A DNA stretch of 64,000 bases, taken from NCBI GenBank assembly GCA_050949725.1, contig JBMNGH010000012.1:1-64000 (forward strand), read 5' to 3'. This DNA is from JBMNGH01 sp050949725 (lineage in GTDB: Bacteria > Bacillota > Thermosediminibacteria > Thermosediminibacterales > Tepidanaerobacteraceae). The notes under the pieces are model-generated. The model had not been told where the DNA came from and did not search any database. It worked only from the letters and a program-made list of their open reading frames with translations. Each line of letters starts with the position of its first letter. Positions within the stretch are counted from its first letter, which is position 1. A program made the translations under genes and the position numbers. Shown here piece after piece: positions 27,555 to 35,405 of this stretch.

Positions 27555-28280
27555 TTAATTATTAAAGACCTGGATGTTTTGCTCGGTCAATTTGTTTGTT
27601 ATTTTCACCAATGAACTAAACATTTCTATAATTTCATTTGACAGTTGTTTGGCATTTTCGTAATTTTGCCAGACCTCACCTTGTTTTTTTGCCTTGATGT
27701 TTTCAATAACTAAAGCCCCACAATGATGAAGTTGTGAATGAACTGATTCAATCAGATCCCATATTGGTTTTATATCTGGATGGGAAGGTTTTACACCGTA
27801 ATAGTAAATTCCAAATTTACATTTATGGTCATCAGTTTGTATGGGTAAAATGGACATGGTTTCCACCATTTCCCCCAAGTTTTGTAACCAATTCTTATGT
27901 GCTTTTATAGCTGAGTCCAAGATTTCAACAAAATACGTATTCGGCAATGCCCACTTAGATGTACTGGCAATATAGCCACCTTTTTTCGATGTTACATTCA
28001 GCACTTCTTCGATGTTGGCTAATTCTTCGGACATATGGTTTAGAGATTTGACTACATATCCTAAATTTTCAATAGCATTATTGACGTTTTCAGCATCGGC
28101 GCTCATTTCCTCTGTAGTCGCAGTTATTTCTTGAACAGCCGCATTCTTAAATATGTTTTGTATTATTTCTATAAATGTCTGACGGGCTCTTTGGTATTCA
28201 TCATAAGAAAGAATATTTCTTGAATCCTTTGCTTTAGTTTTCATTTTTTTTATTTTCAACAATCTCATCCCTTCCTTCAT
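27555..28280 (-). CDS. CZB-domain (zinc-binding chemoreceptor-like) soluble protein
   Basis: The C-terminal two thirds match the chemoreceptor zinc-binding (CZB) domain. An early His (KAHKNWL) is followed by the diagnostic CKFGIYYYG and then conserved His residues in PSHPDI and SVHSQLHH. The N-terminal part (about 40-100) resembles a shortened methyl-accepting signalling helix (EITATTEEMSADAENVNNAI). At 241 residues and with no membrane helix it is a cytoplasmic sensor fragment rather than a full chemoreceptor. CZB proteins respond to zinc or oxidants. The exact start is uncertain: the first ATG lacks a clear ribosome site, and the fifth codon ATG follows AAGGAAGGG too closely. Confidence 0.7.
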   Translation of the reverse strand: MKEGMRLLKIKKMKTKAKDSRNILSYDEYQRARQTFIEIIQNIFKNAAVQEITATTEEMSADAENVNNAIENLGYVVKSLNHMSEELANIEEVLNVTSKKGGYIASTSKWALPNTYFVEILDSAIKAHKNWLQNLGEMVETMSILPIQTDDHKCKFGIYYYGVKPSHPDIKPIWDLIESVHSQLHHCGALVIENIKAKKQGEVWQNYENAKQLSNEIIEMFSSLVKITNKLTEQNIQVFNN

Positions 28281-28446
28281 ATTTTAATAATAATTTTTAT
28301 TATAATATATAAAGGGACTATTTTCCAGTTTTTTTGGCAAAAACTACGATTTTGAGCAAGACAAAAATTTTTTTGTTTTTACAATATATCAAACTATAAG
28401 CCATAGTAAGATGTTCCTGGTTATACATCTGGTGTTGATAGCATTA

Positions 28447-28484
28447 AAAAAGCCCAGGTGGCCTAAAAGCTACCTGGGCTTTTT
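28447..28484 (-). terminator. Terminator of the symporter operon
   Basis: AAAAAGCCCAGGTGGC (28447-28462) pairs with GCTACCTGGGCTTTTT (28469-28484). A-run and T-run on either side let it work in both directions. It lies downstream of the minus-strand symporter genes. Confidence 0.8.
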
Positions 28485-28549
28485 GAGAAATCAGTCTCAT
28501 CAAGAGACTCCCAAATGTTTTGACTTTTGGGATATTGATGGAATAATGA

Positions 28550-28903
28550 TTATTTGAATTCTGTCTTGTTTACTGAAACAGATTTTGCTGCTTGTGCTTT
28601 TTTTAGGCCTTGAGCCCAACGTATAGTGCGCACAAGTATAAAAACGCATATTACTAAAATTACAATCCCATCTAAAATAAAAAACCAATCTGTAAGCATT
28701 CCGCCTATCCCACTAAGTGGTGGCCAAGAAGAAGGGGTTACCGACGACCTTTTTACACCTATTGCGATCAAAAGCAGTGCAACGGCAGTTCCTATTATTG
28801 CAATGTCTTTATTAGAAGTCTTCTCAGCTTCTTTGGTTTTTTCAAAGATTTCAAGGAAAGCCGGTCCGACATTTGCCGGATTATATGTTGCTGATAGGCT
28901 CAT
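28550..28903 (-). CDS. Small two-helix membrane protein, probable symporter partner
   Basis: The protein has 117 residues. It has two clear transmembrane helices (DIAIIGTAVALLLIAIG, about 33-49, and WFFILDGIVILVICVFILV, about 73-91) and a basic C-terminal tail. Its start overlaps the end of the symporter gene by 23 bp in another frame, so the two are almost certainly co-translated. I do not recognise a named family. Small accessory subunits are known for some SSS transporters (for example YhdT with PanF), but the sequence is not obviously one of these. Confidence 0.65.
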   Translation of the reverse strand: MSLSATYNPANVGPAFLEIFEKTKEAEKTSNKDIAIIGTAVALLLIAIGVKRSSVTPSSWPPLSGIGGMLTDWFFILDGIVILVICVFILVRTIRWAQGLKKAQAAKSVSVNKTEFK

Positions 28904-30353
28904 AATGACATATATTCCTACTGAAAGGGCATAGCCCGATAAAGATGGCGGGAATTCCTGCTATTCCAGCCCCAAAAAAGACCGCATTACCGCCGCCTGA
29001 ACGGAATACGATTATTAAGGTAATAATTCCACTTATCACACAGCCCCAGAAAGCGGCCGGTTCTGTCATTCTCTTCCAATATGTGCTCAGCAAGATCAAA
29101 GGGGTAAGTGAAGCACACATAACCATTTGAGCTGTAATAGCTGTCATGAAGACACCGCTGTTTCTGACAACAGGCGCGAAACATAAGGCTGCTAATGCGA
29201 CAATGGCAATAAAGATCTGAGTCATTTTAATCAACTGTTTATCTGTCGCATTATTATTAAAAAATCGCAAATAGATATTTTTAGTCAGAATTGCAGCTGC
29301 TGCGTTCAAATAAGTTGAAACAGTACTCATTATTGCTGCTGCGATAGCAGTTATGAAAATGGCAACCCCGATCGCGGGCATTGCGTCATTTGCCATTAGC
29401 AAGATAACTGAATCAGTATTTTCAACACCTGGATGCAACACGGTGCCGTACATGCCCATTATTACCATGATACATGCCCATAGTGTCACTATTACTAAAA
29501 ACCCAAGTGCTGCTTGTCGCCCATCTTTAGTCGTCTTGGCTGCGAGCATTCGCTGCATGAAACCTAAGTCAATTGGTATCCATAATGAACCTGCTAAACC
29601 CATTGAAATGAGGCCTAATGCTGTGACTCCTGTTGGTAGTGTAAAAAGATCGCTGAAGCCTGGCCATACGTTTACACCTTCAGCCGGAGTCATTCCCGAA
29701 TTGCCTAAGACAGCCGAGAAAAAGCTTGAAAATGTACCGAATTTTATAAAAACGGCAGGAATTAAAAATGCGGTTCCGGCAATGATTATGAGCCATTGAG
29801 TGGTGTCAGTAAATACAACTGCGTTCAACCCACCCATGATGCAATAAGCCACTGTTATTATTGTTACGACTGCACATGCTGTAATGAGCGGGACGCCGAA
29901 TACCGTCTCGACAACCAGTGCGCCGCCAAAGATGCAGATTGCTGTGCTGATAATGCCCCAAGCTACCTGCCAGATACTGAGCAAAACAGTTATCCTGCCG
30001 CTTCCAGGATAGCGTTCCTCCCCGAGATCAACGATTGTTGAGAAATTTAAGTAACGATAGCGTGTTCCCAATCGAACTAATAAAGGGAAAATAAAAATAT
30101 TGACCAGAACGAAGTACCAGATCATAGGGGATAATCCCATAAGGTAGCTAGTTCCGGCTATTCCTAAAGTTTGCTGTGCATTTGCTAGTGTCGCGAGCAT
30201 TGTCATGGAGATGACAAACCATGGCAATCCTCGATTTCCTAAGATGAAATCGTCAAAGCTGCTTATGCGATTTTTAAAATAAAAACCAAGGTATACCATA
30301 ATAATCAGATATACGATTAAGATGCTTAGAATAAGCGTAGTATTTCCCATCAT
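28881..30353 (-). CDS. Sodium:solute symporter (SSS family)
   Basis: This Na+-coupled importer of about 490 residues has about 13 hydrophobic helices. Family landmarks are the N-terminal LGNRGLPWFVISMTMLAT, the AYCIMGGLNAVVFTDTTQW region typical of SSS helices 5-6, and AAIMSTVSTYLNAAAAILTK. GGAGGG precedes two ATGs at 30353 and 30350. Downstream lies the overlapping two-helix gene. The divergent LUD-protein gene across a perfect palindrome suggests shared regulation. The substrate (amino acid, carboxylate or vitamin) cannot be told from sequence. Confidence 0.88.
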   Translation of the reverse strand: MMGNTTLILSILIVYLIIMVYLGFYFKNRISSFDDFILGNRGLPWFVISMTMLATLANAQQTLGIAGTSYLMGLSPMIWYFVLVNIFIFPLLVRLGTRYRYLNFSTIVDLGEERYPGSGRITVLLSIWQVAWGIISTAICIFGGALVVETVFGVPLITACAVVTIITVAYCIMGGLNAVVFTDTTQWLIIIAGTAFLIPAVFIKFGTFSSFFSAVLGNSGMTPAEGVNVWPGFSDLFTLPTGVTALGLISMGLAGSLWIPIDLGFMQRMLAAKTTKDGRQAALGFLVIVTLWACIMVIMGMYGTVLHPGVENTDSVILLMANDAMPAIGVAIFITAIAAAIMSTVSTYLNAAAAILTKNIYLRFFNNNATDKQLIKMTQIFIAIVALAALCFAPVVRNSGVFMTAITAQMVMCASLTPLILLSTYWKRMTEPAAFWGCVISGIITLIIVFRSGGGNAVFFGAGIAGIPAIFIGLCPFSRNICHYEPISNI

Positions 30354-30650
30354 ACGACCCTCCCTCATTATCTAGCTTTGATTTATTAATCGAGGAAACC
30401 TAAATCCAATTTCACCCCCTATTAAAAAATTCCGTTTGTTTAAACAACACTAGTTGAACAATTTTATTCAATCAATTAACAAAAGCAATAATTGTGCCAA
30501 TTAAAGGGAGATATTGTTAAAGGATTAGTTGTTTAGTTTTTATTAATCCATTGCTATAGTTTTCAAATAGTAATTCTCACTAATTTATTAAAATGATAAT
30601 TGTTTTTATATAATTCAGAGAAAGTGCTCATTACAGTAATGAAAAGTATT

Positions 30651-30684
30651 TTATCAGAATGATAACTATTTATCATTCTGATAA
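30651..30684. promoter_or_regulatory. Perfect 15-bp palindrome in a divergent intergenic region
   Basis: TTATCAGAATGATAA (30651-30665) and TTATCATTCTGATAA (30670-30684) are exact reverse complements separated by CTAT. The arms are A+T-rich with no U-tract, so an operator is more likely than a terminator. It lies between the symporter gene (-) and the LUD gene (+). The rest of 30354-30876 is A+T-rich and shows no gene. Confidence 0.6.
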
Positions 30685-30876
30685 GGAATTAATTTCAAAA
30701 TATTTTACTGGAGGAAAATCAGGCAAATTGTAGAATTTAATAAACATCTATATAGTAAATCAAACAAAGATTAAAAAAAGCAATTATTTAGTTTTAAAAC
30801 AACCGAGTCTCCCTTTTTAATTTGGTAATTTTTTATTTTAGAAGGGACAAAACAAATTATACGAGGAGTGATAATC

Positions 30877-31512
30877 TTGGCCGTGAAGTCAAAATATTAT
30901 GAAGTGAGGGCTTTAAAAACCGTTGATGCCCTAAAAAAGAACGGTTTTAATGCGATTTACGCGTCGACAACTCAGGAGGCCGTCTCAATAGCCTTAAATC
31001 TAGTTCCCAAAAACGCTACTGTTGGCGTCGGAGGTTCAGTTACAATACGCGAATTAGGCATTGTTGACACTTTGGAATCGAGAGGAAATGTATTATTTGA
31101 TCACTACAAATGTAAGACAGATGAAGAAATAGAAGCTGCTCGAAAAGGGCAGTTGACCTGTGATGTTTTCTTTGCTAGCAGCAATGCTTTGACGCTTGAC
31201 GGTAAGTTGGTTAATATAGACGGCATGGGTAACAGGGTAGCTGCAATGATATATGGTCCCGGGCACGTGATACTTATTGTAGGGGCGCAAAAGATATCTG
31301 ATAATCTTGATCAGGCAATTGCTAGGATAAAAACTAAAGCCGCTCCATTAAATACAATCAGGCTGAACCGTAAGACCCCGTGTTCAGTTACAGGGGTATG
31401 TCATGACTGTAATTCCGAGGACAGAATATGCAACATTACGACGATAATAGAAAAAAGACCTAAAAATACACCGTTTACAGTAATTGTTGCAGGTGAAGAA
31501 ATAGGCTACTGA
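30877..31512 (+). CDS. LUD-domain protein (YkgG/DUF162-like)
   Basis: This stand-alone LUD (lactate utilisation) family protein has about 210 residues. The core has VGVGGSVTIRELG and DVFFASSNALTLDGKLVNIDG. A cysteine cluster near the end (CSVTGVCHDCNSEDRIC) is typical of this subfamily and could bind metal. The TTG at 30877 is eight bases after GAGGAG; the longer GTG start at 30868 overlaps the ribosome site itself. LutC, a relative, works in lactate oxidation with iron-sulphur partners LutA and LutB, which are absent here. The precise role of single LUD proteins is not established. Confidence 0.75.
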   Translation: MAVKSKYYEVRALKTVDALKKNGFNAIYASTTQEAVSIALNLVPKNATVGVGGSVTIRELGIVDTLESRGNVLFDHYKCKTDEEIEAARKGQLTCDVFFASSNALTLDGKLVNIDGMGNRVAAMIYGPGHVILIVGAQKISDNLDQAIARIKTKAAPLNTIRLNRKTPCSVTGVCHDCNSEDRICNITTIIEKRPKNTPFTVIVAGEEIGY

Positions 31513-31528
31513 TTTCTTTTTGATTGTA

Positions 31529-32080
31529 TTAGCTAAAATGATTAGTAATGACCTTATTAATAGTCATGCCTAAAGTAGATGCGAGTGCTGCCTTAATCAG
31601 ATCAGCAGGAATAAACACAATTGCACCAGCCATGACTGCAGATGGAAGGCTTATTTTAGTAATAAATGATAATTGAAAAACACCTATGCCATATATGATA
31701 ATCATACCTAAAAGGTTTATCAAAAATATTGTTAAAAAGCTCGGTTTTATTTTGGATGATAGATATGAGATTAGTAAAGCAGCCAGGGGCCAGCTTAAAA
31801 GGTATCCGCCGCTTGGCCCCAATAATACGCCTATACCGCTGCCACCGCCTGCAAAAACTGGAAGCCCTATCAACCCTAACAGTAAATAGATTATCATACA
31901 AGCTAATGAGGAATTTGGTCTTAAGATATTGCCGGTAAGCATCACAACAAGAGTTTGAGCAGTAACGGGCACAGGGCTCAAGGGAAGGGGAATAAATACG
32001 TAACCGGAAATAGCAGTAAGTGCAGCAAATAATGAGATTAAGATCATTTCCCTAGTTTTATTAGATTTATTATATTGCAT
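31529..32080 (-). CDS. bioY: Biotin transporter S component BioY
   Basis: This is the substrate-specific membrane subunit of an ECF-type biotin importer. It has 183 residues and about six helices. The family signatures are the N-terminal ISLFAALTAISGYVFIPLPLSPVPVTAQTL region, GSGIGVLLGPSGGYLLSWP and the mid-protein IYLLLGLIGLPVFAGG. GGAGG precedes the ATG. A BirA-type operator overlaps the promoter, so biotin should repress it. Biotin supplies the carrier subunit at 13911. The ECF energy module is not in the window. Confidence 0.92.
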   Translation of the reverse strand: MQYNKSNKTREMILISLFAALTAISGYVFIPLPLSPVPVTAQTLVVMLTGNILRPNSSLACMIIYLLLGLIGLPVFAGGGSGIGVLLGPSGGYLLSWPLAALLISYLSSKIKPSFLTIFLINLLGMIIIYGIGVFQLSFITKISLPSAVMAGAIVFIPADLIKAALASTLGMTINKVITNHFS

Positions 32081-32114
32081 ATGATGTATGAACCTCCATT
32101 ATTTTGTTATATTT

Positions 32115-32168
32115 AGTTTAATATGTATTGTTGGCATTGTCAACTATAATTTATTTTCAGTTTACAAT
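32115..32168 (-). promoter_or_regulatory. bioY promoter overlapped by a BirA operator
   Basis: On the minus strand TTGACA (32143-32138) is 17 bases from TAAACT (32120-32115). The operator ATTGTCAAC (32136-32144), 15 bases, then GTTTACAAT (32160-32168) matches the Firmicutes BirA box TTGTnAAC-N14-16-GTTnACAA with one asymmetric base. Biotin-bound BirA would cover the -35 element. Confidence 0.75.
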
Positions 32169-32259
32169 ACCAAAATACATTTTGTGCTCTAAAGTGGTAA
32201 TATTAAAACTGGATGGTCTAACTCACATATATGATGATGGAAGGTGAGGAGGTGCAGGT

Positions 32260-32496
32260 ATGACCGAATGCTGTTCTGGATCTGTCAGATCAGATGTTAC
32301 TTTGAATGTGAGCGGGATGACATGTGAACACTGCAAAAAATCAGTTGAAGCTGCTGTCGAGGCTTTGCCGGGAATAGAAAGTGCTAAAGCCATTATTCAA
32401 GATGGCAGAGTAAACGTTTCTTTTGAACCTGCCAAGGTTAGCTTGGATGACATTTTAGAAGCTATTCGCGAAGCCGGATTTGAAGCAGAGGAGTGA
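32260..32496 (+). CDS. copZ: Heavy-metal-associated (CopZ-like) copper chaperone
   Basis: This 78-residue HMA-domain protein has the metal site GMTCEHC at about residue 19 and the family core KSVEAAVEALPGIESAKA. It ends in EAIREAGFEAEE. GAGGAGG and ATG are well spaced. A short CC pair near the start (TECCSGS) is an extra possible metal site. It probably delivers Cu(I) to an exporter such as the broken CopA at the left end, but the genes are about 30 kb apart. No copper repressor (CsoR/CopY) is visible alongside. Confidence 0.85.
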   Translation: MTECCSGSVRSDVTLNVSGMTCEHCKKSVEAAVEALPGIESAKAIIQDGRVNVSFEPAKVSLDDILEAIREAGFEAEE

Positions 32497-32508
32497 GTTA
32501 CAACACAT

Positions 32509-32676
32509 ATGACTGCCGACAATAATAATGATGATAAGACCCAAAATGAGCAAAAAGATGAACAAAGACCGCTGAAAGGTTTTTTTAAGTCAGGTGAAAA
32601 TTATGTAACACTTTTAGAGTGCAAAACTAAGTTGTTGTCAAGGCTTCTCGAAAAGGAAAAGGGTAAAAAAGAATAA
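32509..32676 (+). CDS. Small charged protein, function unknown
   Basis: This is a 55-residue frame directly after copZ. The N-terminus is Asp/Asn-rich (MTADNNNDDK). The middle is KGFFKSGENYVTLLECKTKLL and the tail is Lys-rich. The only ribosome site (GAGGAG) is about 15 bases upstream, so translation is uncertain. I do not recognise a family. The downstream gap holds a weak hairpin (TTATGAAG/CTTCATAA). Confidence 0.4.
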   Translation: MTADNNNDDKTQNEQKDEQRPLKGFFKSGENYVTLLECKTKLLSRLLEKEKGKKE

Positions 32677-32860
32677 ATTACAAATGATGAGGATTAGAAT
32701 TAATATAAAAAAATTTATGAAGGTCACTTTACAATGTTTAAATTGGCTTCATAATTTTTATTTAAATGTGACAAACCGCGATAGTTAGGCTTTTTTTCCA
32801 CTTGTATAGGTTGGAATAAAATGTTACACTAATTTTAAGATTTGACAGGTAGTGATTTTG

Positions 32861-33244
32861 ATGTTGACAAAAGCTGACAAGATACTAATTGTATTTATTC
32901 TTTTATCCTCAATATTGGTTCTGATCGGTTTACAGGTTTATGGTTTTTCGAGTGGTACAACTTATGCTGTCGTTCATGTAGATGGGAAATTACACCACAA
33001 GATATCGCTTGGTTCTGACGGACAAAACTTTCAGCTTAAAGTTCCAGGTAGTATAGGGGAAAGTGTAGTAGAAATAAAAGGCGATAAGGTACGCATGCTT
33101 TATTCTCCATGTCCGGATAAAGATTGTGAAAGACAAGGTTGGATCGATCGACCCGGTCAGATGATAGTATGCCTGCCGAATCGTATTGTCGTAAAATTAG
33201 TGAGTCACAACAAAATCGATGAAATTGATATGATGAGTTTTTAG
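32861..33244 (+). CDS. NusG domain II-like membrane-anchored protein
   Basis: This is a 127-residue protein with an N-terminal membrane anchor (about residues 8-28). The beta-rich extracytoplasmic domain matches the NusG_II (DUF1312-type) family. It shows VVEIKGDKVRM, CPDKDCERQGWI and MIVCLPNRIVVKL. A disulfide or metal role for the CxxxxC pair is possible. ATG 32861 lies about ten bases after AGGT; a GTG at 32852 is an alternative. It is followed by the Gx/HepI-like membrane gene and a DUF4321-like gene. The three form a recurrent Clostridia cluster of unclear function, sometimes beside electron-transfer or FMN-transfer genes, which are not seen here. Confidence 0.7.
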   Translation: MLTKADKILIVFILLSSILVLIGLQVYGFSSGTTYAVVHVDGKLHHKISLGSDGQNFQLKVPGSIGESVVEIKGDKVRMLYSPCPDKDCERQGWIDRPGQMIVCLPNRIVVKLVSHNKIDEIDMMSF

Positions 33245-33270
33245 TAGCGTAACCGTAAGGAATGAGAATT

Positions 33271-33795
33271 ATGAAGAAAAATCGCAAGATTATATACTTA
33301 TCTCTTCTAGTAACATTCGGTATAGTATTGCATGCAGTTGAAAATACAATACCTTTTCCCTTCCCCTTCCCGGTCCCAGGTGCAAAGTTAGGTCTTGCGA
33401 ATATTATCTCACTTGTTACTCTTGTTATATATGGCCTGAGTGAGGGTCTTGCTGTAAATGTATTGAGATGCATAATAGGTTCACTGATTACGGGTTCAGT
33501 ATCCGCTCTTCTGTACAGCCTTTCGGGTGCAGTGACCAGCACTTTATTGATGTTGATTGCATATAAATATTTTGGAAATACTTTTAGTCTTATTGGAATA
33601 AGCGTGCTGGGCGGTGTTGCCCACAATATTACTCAGGTCTTGGTGGCAAGCCTTTTTTTATCAACATGGGGTCTTTTTATTTATGTCCCTTTTTTGATGA
33701 TAGTCGGTCTTATTACCGGTGTATTTACGGGTATCGCCGCCACTTTTGTAAAACGTCATCTCGTCGCGATAATTGAAAGACCAAATATTGCATGA
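33271..33795 (+). CDS. Gx-type membrane protein (annotated as heptaprenyl diphosphate synthase component I)
   Basis: This 174-residue protein has about five or six helices. It contains the marker FPFPFPVPGAKLGLANIISL, shared by the Hpre_diP_synt_I family, now also called Gx transporter. The fold resembles ECF S components, so a transport role is as likely as the older prenyl-synthase label. ATG 33271 follows AAGGA by about nine bases; the ATG at 33262 overlaps that site. It overlaps the next gene by only its upstream leader. Confidence 0.75.
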   Translation: MKKNRKIIYLSLLVTFGIVLHAVENTIPFPFPFPVPGAKLGLANIISLVTLVIYGLSEGLAVNVLRCIIGSLITGSVSALLYSLSGAVTSTLLMLIAYKYFGNTFSLIGISVLGGVAHNITQVLVASLFLSTWGLFIYVPFLMIVGLITGVFTGIAATFVKRHLVAIIERPNIA

Positions 33796-33812
33796 TTGGA
33801 GAGGTAAGCCGG

Positions 33813-34061
33813 ATGAAACGTAATTATGGGAACACATCTCTTTTGGTCATATTTCTGATAGTGGGCCTTTTGCTCGGTGATGCTTTAGGTCAAGCCTTTG
33901 GTGGATATCTGCCACTGCTCTCATACGGTAAGAATGTTGGCCTTTCTGCCACAAAACTTGATCTGGGGATATTGAGCTTGACGTTTGGTTTTGATATAAG
34001 CCTCAACCTTGCCGGGGCAATCGGCCTTATTTTAGCAATAGCATTATTTAGGCGAATGTAG
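33813..34061 (+). CDS. DUF4321-like small membrane protein
   Basis: This 82-residue protein has two helices (LLVIFLIVGLLLGDALG and NLAGAIGLILAIALF) around a short loop (FGFDISL) that is characteristic of DUF4321. I chose ATG 33813, after GGAGAGG, rather than the upstream ATG that overlaps the previous gene. Its position immediately before maf is conserved in many Clostridia. The function is unknown. Confidence 0.75.
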   Translation: MKRNYGNTSLLVIFLIVGLLLGDALGQAFGGYLPLLSYGKNVGLSATKLDLGILSLTFGFDISLNLAGAIGLILAIALFRRM

Positions 34062-34075
34062 TGGAGGACCTTACT

Positions 34076-34654
34076 ATGTCAAAAGAAATTGTTTTGGCAT
34101 CAGCATCACCGAGAAGGCGACAACTTCTTTCTTCACTTGGTCTGGACATTACAGTTGTGCCGAGCTGTCATGAAGAAAGAATTACATCTAAGGGTGTTAT
34201 CAGTTCTATTGTAATGGACATGGCGGAACAAAAAGCCCAGTCTGTGGCCGATCGGTACCCGGACAGCATCGTAATAGGGGCAGATACAATTGTCGTCATA
34301 GACGGTAAGATTTTAGGTAAACCTTCAGCAAAAGATGAAGCTGCACAAATGCTTGAGAGCTTAAGCGGCAGATGGCATTCTGTGTTTACCGGTATAGCTT
34401 TGATTAATATGCAATCAGATACACTCTTAAAAGATTTTGAGCAAAGTAATGTTAAGTTTAAACATCTAAGTGAACTTGAAATAAAAAAATATATCGAAAC
34501 AGGTGAGCCTATGGACAAGGCTGGCGCTTATGGCATACAGGGTATAGGTGCACTTTTAGTTGAGAAAATTGAAGGGTGCTATTATAATATAGTTGGGTTG
34601 CCCTTATTCAAATTGAACCAAATGTTGTCACGGTTCAATGCGCAAATACTTTGA
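34076..34654 (+). CDS. maf: Maf-family nucleotide pyrophosphatase
   Basis: This hydrolyses non-canonical or modified nucleoside triphosphates and has been linked to septum formation. The N-terminal motif VLASASPRRRQLLSSLGL is diagnostic. SIVIGADTIVVIDGKILGKP holds the catalytic acidic residue, and GRWHSVFTGIAL and KAGAYGIQG follow. The start is ATG 34076, seven bases after GGAGGA. It begins a classic Firmicutes block with radC and mreB. It has 192 residues, normal length. Confidence 0.93.
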   Translation: MSKEIVLASASPRRRQLLSSLGLDITVVPSCHEERITSKGVISSIVMDMAEQKAQSVADRYPDSIVIGADTIVVIDGKILGKPSAKDEAAQMLESLSGRWHSVFTGIALINMQSDTLLKDFEQSNVKFKHLSELEIKKYIETGEPMDKAGAYGIQGIGALLVEKIEGCYYNIVGLPLFKLNQMLSRFNAQIL

Positions 34655-34671
34655 TGTGGAGGACTTTTGCT

Positions 34672-35370
34672 GTGGCTGGCATGTATTTGACCATAAAGGA
34701 CCTTCCTACTGATGAAAGGCCTCGCGAGCGACTGCTAAGGCTGGGTGCAAAGGCTCTGAGTGATGCAGAGCTACTGGCTGTAATTATTAGGACAGGTACT
34801 CGCCATGAATCTGCACTAGCCCTTGCTCAGAGGTTATTGAAGGGTGATGGAGGTAAAGAGGGTCTCGGTTTTTTAGTTGATGCAAGCATAGAGGAACTAT
34901 CCAGTATAAAGGGTATAGGTATTGCAAAGGCCGTCCAAATTAAAGCTGCCTTGGAATTAGGAAGGCGTATTTCCGCGAGCTCACGGCAAAACGCCCATAT
35001 AATAAATTGCCCATCTGATGTAAAGGATTTATTGATGGAAGAGATGAGATTTTTAAAAAAAGAGCACTTTAAGGCAATTTTATTAAATATTAAGAACCAT
35101 GTTGTTGCTGTTGAGGATATTTCAGTAGGTAGTCTTAATACATCGATAGTCCATCCTCGTGAAGTTTTCAAGCCGGCCATCAGGAGGAGCAGTGCTTCAA
35201 TTATATTAGTTCATAATCATCCGAGTGGCGATTCTACGCCAAGCAAAGAGGATTTAGAAGTTACAAAAAGGCTGGTAAAATCGGGTGAAATCCTTGGTAT
35301 CCAAGTGCTCGATCACGTTATAATAGGTGATGGCTGTTTCACAAGCCTAAAAGAAATAGGATCGATGTGA
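34672..35370 (+). CDS. radC: RadC-family JAB-domain protein
   Basis: This has an N-terminal helix-hairpin-helix region (ERLLRLGAKALSDAELLAVI) and a C-terminal JAB/JAMM metalloprotease-like domain. The metal motif is HNHPSGDSTPSKED, with a preceding Glu and the AIRRSSASIILV strand. The GTG start at 34672 is eight bases after GGAGGA; the frame 21 bases longer overlaps maf. It has 232 residues. The DNA-repair role implied by the name is not supported by later work and the true function is open. It lies in its usual place between maf and mreB. Confidence 0.92.
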   Translation: MAGMYLTIKDLPTDERPRERLLRLGAKALSDAELLAVIIRTGTRHESALALAQRLLKGDGGKEGLGFLVDASIEELSSIKGIGIAKAVQIKAALELGRRISASSRQNAHIINCPSDVKDLLMEEMRFLKKEHFKAILLNIKNHVVAVEDISVGSLNTSIVHPREVFKPAIRRSSASIILVHNHPSGDSTPSKEDLEVTKRLVKSGEILGIQVLDHVIIGDGCFTSLKEIGSM

Positions 35371-35405
35371 CAAAAATGTAGCAGTAGAAAGGAGAAAGAA
35401 ATTTC

